This document shows positions 27,977-33,964 of a stretch of 40,232 nt of DNA, piece after piece; positions within the stretch are counted from its first letter, which is position 1; the number at the start of each line of letters is the position of its first letter. The notes beneath the pieces were generated by a model. It worked only from the letters and a program-made list of their open reading frames with translations. It was not told the DNA's origin and ran no database searches. The stretch is from an uncultured Chlorobiaceae bacterium (GTDB lineage Bacteria > Bacteroidota > Chlorobiia > Chlorobiales > Chlorobiaceae): positions 1 to 40,232 of the forward strand of contig CAJAJL010000039.1 of the NCBI GenBank assembly GCA_903940125.1. Direction: 5' to 3'. The position numbers were made by a program, and so were the translations under genes.

Positions 27977-28003
27977 GGATCCTTCACATTCGTTCAGGGT
28001 GAC
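27977..28003 (-). repeat. Dispersed repeat remnant, left of the Rpn gene
   Basis: Read on the minus strand it is GTCACCCTGAACGAATGTGA followed by AGGATCC. This is close to a widespread bacterial repeat of the form GTCATxCTGAGCGAAGCGAAG followed by xATCC. A second copy in the opposite orientation lies at 29134-29160. Confidence 0.45.
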
Positions 28004-28031
28004 CAAAGGGAATGTTGTGAAATGGATGATG

Positions 28032-28142
28032 TTATGGAGTTATTTTGTAATCGAGCAATAGTGGCGTATATTTCTTGGGATAATTTTCAGCCAGCATCAT
28101 CTTGCTCAGCAGAAACGCAGCATTTGTAATCTCACCACTCAT
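28032..28142 (-). CDS. Possible 36-residue protein
   Basis: A short frame runs from ATG 28142 to TAA 28032 and reads MSGEITNAAFLLSKMMLAEN and KKYTPLLLDYKITP. It is divergent from the Rpn gene by 14 bases. The composition is protein-like, but I do not know the family. It could be a fragment of a larger lost gene. Confidence 0.22.
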   Translation of the reverse strand: MSGEITNAAFLLSKMMLAENYPKKYTPLLLDYKITP

Positions 28143-28156
28143 AACAACAGTTGGCC

Positions 28157-29098
28157 ATGCCCCTCCGATCACCACGAAAACTAATCACCTTCGACTGGGC
28201 AATGAAACGCTTGCTGCGCAGCAAAGCCAACTTTGAAATCCTCGAAGGCTTTTTAAGCGAACTTTTGGGCGAAGACATTCTCATCCTTGAAATCCTGGAA
28301 AGCGAAAGCAATAAAGAGCACGAGACCGACAAATTCAATCGCGTCGATCTCAAGGTAAAAGACAACAAAGGCGAGATAGTCATTATAGAAGTCCAGTACG
28401 AGCGAGAACTCGATTACCTGCAACGCATGCTCTACGGCACATCCCGTGTAATAACCGAGCATCAAAAGGAAAGCGAACCCTACTCAAAACTGGTAAAAGT
28501 CATCTCTGTCAACATTCTTTACTTTGATCTTGGCCACGGCAGCGACTACATCTATCACGGCACCACCACCTTCATCGGCATACACGACAACGACAAACTG
28601 CAACTCGACATCCGTCAACAGAAACAGTACGGCAACATCCAGATAAACCATATTTACCCCGAATACTACCTGATCCGGCTTAACAACTTTAACAGCATTG
28701 CAAAAACGTCACTCGACGAATGGATATATTTTCTGAAAAATGAAGAGATCAAAGAGGAATTCAAAGCCAAAGGGATCCAGAAAGCTAAAAAGTCTTTCTC
28801 AATCCTCAGTATGTCTGAAACAGAGCAGTTAGCTTACGCTCGTTATCAGGATGACCTTCGTTATCAGGCCAGTCTTGTAGAGTCAAACTACGGCCTTGGA
28901 CTGAAAGAAGGCCGAGAGGCAGGACTCACAGAAGGCCGAGAAGCCGGTCTCACAGAAGGGATTAAAAAGGGAATGGAACAGGGAATTGAGCATGGTAAGC
29001 TTGAAGTTGCTAAAAGGTTATTGGCTAAAGGAATGAGTATTGAAGAGGCTGCTGAGATAGCAGGGATAACTGTCGAAATGTTAAAACGAGCGACATAA
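28157..29098 (+). CDS. Rpn family recombination-promoting nuclease (PD-(D/E)XK)
   Basis: This 313-residue protein (ATG 28157; a TTG at 28151 is also in frame) starts with TFDWAMKRLLRSKANFEILE, as in Rpn/YhgA-like putative transposase family members. The nuclease core shows D64 in NRVDLKV and E78-x-Q80 in IIEVQ. The C-terminal part has two 24-base direct repeats that encode an EGREAGLT unit, then a helical tail (MSIEEAAEIAGITVEMLKR). Rpn proteins are suspected phage-defence or recombination nucleases. All core residues are present, so it looks intact. Repeat remnants flank it on both sides. Confidence 0.85.
   Translation: MPLRSPRKLITFDWAMKRLLRSKANFEILEGFLSELLGEDILILEILESESNKEHETDKFNRVDLKVKDNKGEIVIIEVQYERELDYLQRMLYGTSRVITEHQKESEPYSKLVKVISVNILYFDLGHGSDYIYHGTTTFIGIHDNDKLQLDIRQQKQYGNIQINHIYPEYYLIRLNNFNSIAKTSLDEWIYFLKNEEIKEEFKAKGIQKAKKSFSILSMSETEQLAYARYQDDLRYQASLVESNYGLGLKEGREAGLTEGREAGLTEGIKKGMEQGIEHGKLEVAKRLLAKGMSIEEAAEIAGITVEMLKRAT
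28907..28954 (+). repeat. Two tandem 24-base repeats inside the Rpn gene
   Basis: Units at 28907-28930 and 28931-28954 differ at three bases and keep the frame. Each encodes EGREAGLT. A partial third unit follows (GAAGGG). Copy number could vary by slippage without breaking the gene. Rpn proteins are known for such repeats before a C-terminal regulatory segment. Confidence 0.75.
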
Positions 29099-29133
29099 AA
29101 CAATGATAGCCAATCATAAGTCAGCATATTCAA

Positions 29134-29160
29134 GCCATACTGAGCGAAGCGAAGTATCCC
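29134..29160 (+). repeat. Dispersed repeat remnant, right of the Rpn gene
   Basis: GCCATACTGAGCGAAGCGAA followed by GTATCCC matches the widespread GTCAT-CTGAGCGAAGCGAAG repeat. It is inverted relative to the copy at 27977-28003. By eye the two agree at about three quarters of positions, allowing a one-base gap. Confidence 0.5.
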
Positions 29161-29173
29161 AAAAAACTATAAA

Positions 29174-29308
29174 CGACACTGGGATAAACAACGAGTCATC
29201 GACTTGTTTAGTGTTTTGGATTGGTTAATGACACTGCCACCATGGCTGGAAACACCGATATGGAAAGAAATCGAAACAATCGAGGAGAGGAAAAAAATGC
29301 AATACTGA
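29174..29308 (+). pseudogene. Tail fragment of a second Rpn-type gene
   Basis: The frame reads RHWDKQRVIDLFSVLDWLMT, then LPPWLETPIWKEIETIEE and ends KKMQY with TGA. This is the WDKQRVIDLF-x-VLDWLM-LP segment that lies in the middle of other Rpn/YhgA-like proteins, just before a KM-x-YV-SVERI stretch. The intact gene upstream has no such segment, so this is from a different member. Nothing 5' of it matches. The stop codon is completed by the first two bases of the repeat at 29307, so the repeat cuts the gene short. Confidence 0.65.
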
Positions 29309-29359
29309 TGCCACCCAAAAATAAAATCGGCAAGGCATAGATTTTCATTGCTCAGAGGG
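29307..29359. repeat. Dispersed repeat, copy A
   Basis: Fifty-three bases beginning GATGCCACCCAAAAATAAAA match 30541-30593 with four mismatches, in the same orientation. On the minus strand both copies can encode a segment such as ALPILFLGGI, or MPCRFYFWVAS in another frame. The two copies are 1,234 bases apart and enclose the broken UPF0175-DUF3368 pair. Confidence 0.8.
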
Positions 29360-29641
29360 TAGGGATGTTGTCGCCCCCCAGAGAGGTATCGTATTTCGCC
29401 TCAGCCGTTATCACTTGTGTATTTCGTTGCCAACTGTCAATTGATTTTCATCGTCACTCATCACTCTCCTTTATAAAATCTAACCTTCGGAGTCTGTCCC
29501 AGATACAGTAACTTGCACGGCAGAAAGGGATTCTTCGGGCTGCGGAAGCATGAAAGATAGTGAGCGCGACTATTTGGTAAGCGCGAAAATAAGGCTTATT
29601 TTTTTGATGAACAGAAGTTAACCACTTCAAGGGCTTAACCA
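29360..29641. other. Intergenic stretch, no gene recognised
   Basis: This stretch of about 280 bases lies between repeat copy A and the UPF0175 start. I see no gene on either strand that I can support. Bases 29438-29460 contain CAACTGTCAATTGATTTTCA, which resembles the low-complexity repeat near 17960. A frame at 29454-29651 on the minus strand shows no family features. Confidence 0.4.
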
Positions 29642-29908
29642 ATGAAAACAATCACCCAGAGCACTATCCCTATAACCTGCCCACCAGAAATACTGCTCGG
29701 TTTGCGTATGGATGCACAGCAATTTGCTACGCTGCTGAAAGAACAGTCCGCCATGGCCTTGTTTAGAGAAGGGCGGCTTTCATCAGGCATGGCTGCGAGT
29801 TAGTTGGGTGTGCCGCGCGCCCATTTTCTGATAAAAGCCATGCAGGGGGGTGCAACCCTTTTGGAAAACACGCAGGAAGATTTTCGCAGAGAAACGGCCT
29901 TACTGTGA
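29642..29908 (+). pseudogene. UPF0175 antitoxin with in-frame amber codon
   Basis: The frame from ATG 29642 reads TIPITCPPEILLGLRMDAQQ, then FREGRLSSGMAAS, a TAG at 29801-29803, then LGVPRAHFLIKAMQGGATLL and ends in TGA 29906-29908. The REGRLSSG-x-AA-x-LGV-R-x-FL pattern is the UPF0175 helix-turn-helix. Read through, it would have normal length (88 codons). The stop falls inside the DNA-binding helix, so the gene is very probably dead. It overlaps the toxin gene start by GTGA. Confidence 0.8.
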
Positions 29909-30387
29909 GGGTATTTTCTAACACAACTCCTTTTATCGCGCTTGCCAGCATTGACCAACTGCAATTACTGCCGCGACTGTTTGGTAGTGTGTATGTTGCC
30001 CAATCGGTTATCGAAGAATGCGCAGAAGGGGGTAGGATTCTCGTTCCACACTTGCAGAGCTTGAGTTGGGTTATGCCGGTTGCCGATGAATCAAGTTCCA
30101 ATATGCCCGTGCTGTTTGAGCTGGATCGTGGTGAGAAGCAGACTCTCTTGCTCGCCTCTAAACATCATGACAGCATAGTTATTATTGATGAGCGTCTCGG
30201 ACGGAATGTGGCTGAATATATGGGACTACAGGTAACTGGGACATGAGGCGTCCTGGCAAAGGCTAAAACAAGCGGACTCATTCCATCGTTTTATGAGGCC
30301 GCTCAAAGCATGCGCAACATGGGCATTCATTACAGCGAGGGCTTGATCGCCCGGCTTGCACAACATTTAGGAGAAATAAATCCATGA
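29905..30387 (+). pseudogene. DUF3368 PIN-like toxin with in-frame opal codon
   Basis: The GTG start at 29905 gives RVFSNTTPFIALASIDQLQL, with the PIN-like Asn/Asp start motif and IIDERLGRNVAEYMGLQVTG near the end. A TGA at 30244-30246 stops the chain after 113 residues. The same frame continues with GVLAKAKTSGLIPSFYEAAQ and HYSEGLIARLAQHLGE and ends at TGA 30385-30387, which is the normal DUF3368 C-terminus. Normal length would be 160. The N-terminal catalytic part might still be made. It is the partner of the broken UPF0175 gene. Confidence 0.8.
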
Positions 30388-30540
30388 ATTGCCCCCTCTG
30401 AGCCACCGCCAACTGAAACCTCGATTTCGATAAGCCGTTTCTCTGCTTTCTCAGTTCAGACTATCTTCAACTCGTTTCTCCCACTTTACGATCCCTATTT
30501 CCATCTCACTGCTCCAACACTCAAAGCCGTTTTCAACACC

Positions 30541-30593
30541 GATGCCACCCAAAAATAAAATCGGCAGGGCATAGGTTTTCAATGCTGAGAGGG
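30541..30593. repeat. Dispersed repeat, copy B
   Basis: This is the second copy of the 53-base repeat at 29307. It lies just after the end of hipA on the minus strand, six bases from its stop codon. The adjoining 90 bases on its left (minus-strand GVENGFECWSSEMEIGIVKW and more) extend an open frame to 30451. I take this as a longer repeat copy, not a gene. Copy A lacks that extension. Confidence 0.75.
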
Positions 30594-30599
30594 GGATTA

Positions 30600-31841
30600 T
30601 TATTGTGGCAAAAATAGATGCTTTGCCTCTGAACATTCATGGGTGCTTAAACCAAGTTTTCTTGCCTCGTTTTTCCATCCTTTCATTACAGTGCAGACAT
30701 CACTTACAATCTTTTTTGCTCGGGTGGAGTCGATGTGGTAATACCCTGCGGTTGAAATTGCACATTCCAAATCGGGTTGGCGGTTGTAGAGATCGAGCGA
30801 TAAGACGTGTTCTTCTTTTCTGAATGATGGGTTCATGTCGTAGGCAGGGGATAGGCGCCAGCCTGCCGGAGAGCGGATGAATCCGTGATTGCGCAAATGG
30901 TCGTCACGATTAGCTGCAACGATGTTGAAGACGACTCTGGTGAAGAGTTCTTCGAGATCAACGGCAATATGATCGACATCACCGTAGGTGGCTATAAATT
31001 CTGAAAGCTCCAGGTAACTTGCGTCATCGGAATCTGTATGATGAAGCATGGTCATTGCTGAAGCAAAAAAAAGCCGATCGCTGTTATTTCGATCAAAACG
31101 CTTTACCAAAAAAGTGTGATATTCATTGCCTATCTGCATGAGACGCGAGGGTGGTACCGTTATTGCGCATTGTTCTGCCAGGTTATGCAGAAGCATTTCC
31201 CACAGGGCGACATCGTAATCATCCTCAGAGGAGGGAAATTTAGCAATCCAGAGAGTGCCATCTTCAGCAAGCAGATTGGCTTTGGGACGAGCGCCGCCGA
31301 GTGATGATCCGGGGGCAACAAGAACCTTCAGCCACTCTTTGAGCTTGCCGGGATCATCTTGTTTTTTTCTTGTCAACTCAAAGGCAATCTCCTGCAACTC
31401 AGTAATTTTTGCTATTGGTGGGGCGGATAACGCCTCATTTGCCAGATAGACAGTTTCTCCAGACCAGCTGAAGCGTAATGCACCCATGCGTGTGCAATCC
31501 TGAACACCCAAAAGATAATCCCAAGGCTCAAGAGTTCTGGGTGTACGTCTTTCTTCTTTAGCTTCGATGGCCTCTCTCCGCTTCATCAGTATTTGACCCC
31601 ATCGGTCGGGACACGAATCCATAAACACACCGAAATTTGATTCTTTCGGGAAAAAATCTCCAGCTTGCAAGTCAAGTTCGGGGTCCATGGGAAATGCTTG
31701 CGAATGATTCAGCCATGCTGGCTCGTAAACAAAACGTATGGTTCCTCGAACTCCTCGGGAGAGGCTGCCTATGTGCAGAAGTGGTCCGAAAGCAGGGTCA
31801 TCCAGCCAGACCCATAGCTGTTCATGCTCAAGTTTCCGCAT
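30600..31841 (-). CDS. hipA: HipA family toxin kinase
   Basis: This is a serine/threonine protein kinase toxin. HipA of Escherichia coli phosphorylates glutamyl-tRNA synthetase and causes persistence; the target here is unknown. I start it at ATG 31841 (MRKLEHEQLWVWL), giving 413 residues. GSSLGGARPKA at 178-188 is the nucleotide loop, and K201 lies in IAKFP. The catalytic segment NRDDHLRN is at 311-318 and the metal-binding AYDMNP at 333-338. All kinase residues are kept. It overlaps the hipB-like gene by 14 bases and would be translated after it. Confidence 0.92.
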   Translation of the reverse strand: MRKLEHEQLWVWLDDPAFGPLLHIGSLSRGVRGTIRFVYEPAWLNHSQAFPMDPELDLQAGDFFPKESNFGVFMDSCPDRWGQILMKRREAIEAKEERRTPRTLEPWDYLLGVQDCTRMGALRFSWSGETVYLANEALSAPPIAKITELQEIAFELTRKKQDDPGKLKEWLKVLVAPGSSLGGARPKANLLAEDGTLWIAKFPSSEDDYDVALWEMLLHNLAEQCAITVPPSRLMQIGNEYHTFLVKRFDRNNSDRLFFASAMTMLHHTDSDDASYLELSEFIATYGDVDHIAVDLEELFTRVVFNIVAANRDDHLRNHGFIRSPAGWRLSPAYDMNPSFRKEEHVLSLDLYNRQPDLECAISTAGYYHIDSTRAKKIVSDVCTVMKGWKNEARKLGLSTHECSEAKHLFLPQ

Positions 31842-32172
31842 CTCGCTCTCCTGTCGATGTTTTCCTGCGTGGAGCCCTTTTTCGGTGGGGGAGTGATTCA
31901 TCCTGCAGCCGCCGACCGAGGACATCTTCTTTGGCTATCAATGACAAATCATCCAGTATGCCCAATACCCTGAGAACATGAACATAGAGGCCTATGGCAA
32001 CCGACGGATCACCATGCTCAATTTTGTAGAGGGTTGGGCGTGATATGTCGGCTCTTACACAGACGGTCTCCATAGAAAAGCGCCGCCTGAGCCGCGCATC
32101 CTTGAGGCGCTCCCCCATGGCCTTCATCTCTTTCGAGGAGGCGGGATATAATGTAATAATTCGTTTCGGCAT
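31828..32172 (-). CDS. hipB: HipB-like antitoxin, helix-turn-helix
   Basis: This 114-residue protein has a Cro/HipB-type helix-turn-helix at about 20-72 (GERLKDARLRRRFSMETVCV, then ADISRPTLYKIEHGDPSV). A basic tail (LPHRKRAPRRKTS) follows. It lies directly before hipA with a 14-base overlap, the standard antitoxin-first order. Nested palindromes just upstream (32172-32227) are the likely operators through which HipB and the HipBA complex repress the operon. Confidence 0.88.
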   Translation of the reverse strand: MPKRIITLYPASSKEMKAMGERLKDARLRRRFSMETVCVRADISRPTLYKIEHGDPSVAIGLYVHVLRVLGILDDLSLIAKEDVLGRRLQDESLPHRKRAPRRKTSTGERDAET

Positions 32173-32227
32173 AACGATAATTAATATTTACATAATAGTT
32201 ATTTTTCGTAAATAATCCTTATCGTTA
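32172..32227. promoter_or_regulatory. Nested palindromes, probable HipB operator
   Basis: An outer pair, TAACGATAA at 32172-32180 and TTATCGTTA at 32219-32227, encloses an inner pair, TATTTAC at 32185-32191 and GTAAATA at 32208-32214. Both pairs are perfect. The outer left arm touches the hipB start codon, and the right arm ends about 40 bases before the RelE/ParE gene stop. This suits co-operative binding of two HipB dimers. Confidence 0.6.
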
Positions 32228-32269
32228 AAGAAGTGCTGAGGGGTGGAGATCATTGTTTTTAGTGACTTT

Positions 32270-32548
32270 TTATCGTTTGAGGTCTCGATAAAAGTTTTCA
32301 TGCGGTCCAACGGCTTCCAGATACACCAGTCGAATAACCTCATCCAGCGTGTACCCCAGGAGATAGAGTTGACCGGAGCTATGAAACTTATAGACGTACA
32401 ATGTTGCCAGGTCACCCTTTTTGCGTTCACCGATTTCAGGATTTTGCCGCACCTGCTCGACTGCACTATCCACATCGAAAGCTGTGTTGTCATGAAGTTT
32501 TTTGTATTGCCGTGCAAATCTCCGTGTTTGCCTGACTGACCATGTCAT
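32270..32548 (-). CDS. RelE/ParE family toxin
   Basis: This 92-residue protein begins MTWSVRQTRRFARQYKKLHD, the RelE/ParE start pattern. It continues with NPEIGERKKGDLATLYVYKF and ends with EAVGPHENFYRDLKR, as in the plasmid stabilisation family. RelE types cut mRNA on the ribosome and ParE types poison gyrase; sequence alone does not decide which. The start overlaps the antitoxin gene stop by four bases. No interruption is seen. Confidence 0.88.
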   Translation of the reverse strand: MTWSVRQTRRFARQYKKLHDNTAFDVDSAVEQVRQNPEIGERKKGDLATLYVYKFHSSGQLYLLGYTLDEVIRLVYLEAVGPHENFYRDLKR

Positions 32549-32778
32549 CTGCCCGCACTCCGTGGAACAAAGGGGATGGAGTGCTCACGTGACTCAGCTA
32601 ATGAAGCGAGAGACTCTGCTATAAAATTTATTGGGAGATCAGGGTTATCAAGTGCAGTCCGACCCACACGTGCCCAAAACTCGATCTGTCCGGCAATAGA
32701 ACGATGCTCAACTGCAGCATCATGTTTGGCTTGCTCGTACAGGGTATGATTGATCCGTATAGATGTGCTGACGGTCAT
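32545..32778 (-). CDS. ParD-like antitoxin
   Basis: This 77-residue protein begins MTVSTSIRINHTLYEQAKHD and continues AAVEHRSIAGQIEFWARVGR. That is the TA-system antitoxin of the ParD-like type, with a ribbon-helix-helix start (strand then HRSIAGQIE helix). It precedes the RelE/ParE gene with a four-base overlap and would neutralise that toxin and repress the operon. Upstream bases 32779-32830 are AT-rich and probably carry the promoter. Confidence 0.82.
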   Translation of the reverse strand: MTVSTSIRINHTLYEQAKHDAAVEHRSIAGQIEFWARVGRTALDNPDLPINFIAESLASLAESREHSIPFVPRSAGR

Positions 32779-32907
32779 ATTGATAGCTCATTGTCATTAT
32801 TGTTACTCCATTTGTGGTAGCATGATAAGGCTTTTCATTTGAAAAAGAAAATTGTTGCAGGGGAGAGTGAGGAAAGAAAGACAGTTCTGAGTGCTGAGAT
32901 GAGAGTG

Positions 32908-33855
32908 CTAAGTTTTTTTCAGGTTTATAGTTACGGCGCGGGCATTGCGTTTGAGGCGTTTGAGGCCGGTGCGGTTGATTGGGGTGCCTTGGAGAAGGGT
33001 GCGGAAGGTGGATTTTGTCAGTGTCAGGATGGTTTCCGGGGTGATGTTGAGCAGGTTGTGGTGCAGGGTGAATGAGTTGTTGGGGGTAATGGTTGTCTGG
33101 TGGTTGTGGGGGCAGACTTGCTGGCACTGGTCGCAGCCGAAGAGGTGGTTGCCGATCATTGCGGACTCTTCGGGAGTGAATTCACGTTTAAGTTCTACGG
33201 TGAGGTAGGAGATGCATCTGGTTGCGTCGAGTTTACCTGGTTCAATGAGGGCGCCGGTGGGGCAGCTATCAAGGCAGTTGGTGCAGCTTCCGCAGAGGTT
33301 CGGGAGAGGAGGTTTGTTGTCGGTTATTTGTTTGTCGATGAGCAGTTCTCCGAGAAAAACGTATGTGCCGGCGGAGGGGATGATGAGAAGGGTGTTTTTT
33401 CCTGTTTTTCCGATACCGGAATGTTCAGCCCAGGTTTTTTCGAGGACGGGGGAGCTGTCGACGGTTATTGTTGCGTTGAGATCTTCTCCGAGAAGGGCTT
33501 TGAGGTAGTCGAGGAGTTGCTGCAGCTTTTCACGGACAACGGTATGGTAGTCGTCAATGAGGGCGTATTTGGAAATGACAGGCTGTCCGGCAATGGTATC
33601 GACCGGATTGTTGTAGCTGATTGCTGCGGAGATGATGGTTTTCAGGTCGGGGAGCAGCATCGAGGGCATGGCCCGTTCGTCCAATCGATGTTCCATATAA
33701 GTCATCTCTCCATGACGATGTTCAGCAATCATGGTGTTGTAGCGCTCTATGGCGATCGGCTGCGGGATGGGTGAGGAAAAGCCTATGGCAGAGAACCCGA
33801 GCCGTGCAGCCTCTTTGCGAATGGTACGGGCAAAATTGGTGGTCGGGTCAGCCAT
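32908..33855 (-). CDS. queG: Epoxyqueuosine reductase
   Basis: QueG reduces epoxyqueuosine to queuosine in the tRNA anticodon, using cobalamin and two 4Fe-4S clusters. I start it at ATG 33855 (MADPTTNFARTIRKEAARLG), giving 315 residues. The upstream start at 33894 adds 13 unlike residues. Cluster cysteines are C188, C191, C194 and C198 (CGSCTNCLDSCP), then C214, C241, C244 and C248 (CDQCQQVCP). D133 in TVDSSP is the likely catalytic residue. The C-terminal HEAT-like part of longer QueG proteins is absent, as in many short forms. Confidence 0.94.
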   Translation of the reverse strand: MADPTTNFARTIRKEAARLGFSAIGFSSPIPQPIAIERYNTMIAEHRHGEMTYMEHRLDERAMPSMLLPDLKTIISAAISYNNPVDTIAGQPVISKYALIDDYHTVVREKLQQLLDYLKALLGEDLNATITVDSSPVLEKTWAEHSGIGKTGKNTLLIIPSAGTYVFLGELLIDKQITDNKPPLPNLCGSCTNCLDSCPTGALIEPGKLDATRCISYLTVELKREFTPEESAMIGNHLFGCDQCQQVCPHNHQTTITPNNSFTLHHNLLNITPETILTLTKSTFRTLLQGTPINRTGLKRLKRNARAVTINLKKT

Positions 33856-33964
33856 AAGAGGGTGAAGGATTTGTCGGAAGGGTTGTTTAAGCAAATATTT
33901 AGCTGTTAATTAAATATACAGTTCAGGAAATCTATTCCCTCCGGGTCAATGCTCTCTTCTTGTT

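Noticed and set aside
30451-30636. A 61-codon minus-strand frame after hipA
   Set aside because: Most of it is repeat copy B and its extension. A similar partial frame at copy A shows that it belongs to the repeat.
32908-33774. Long plus-strand frames opposite queG (33100-33774 and others)
   Set aside because: They are antisense shadows. The queG frame has all its iron-sulfur cysteines and the normal start.
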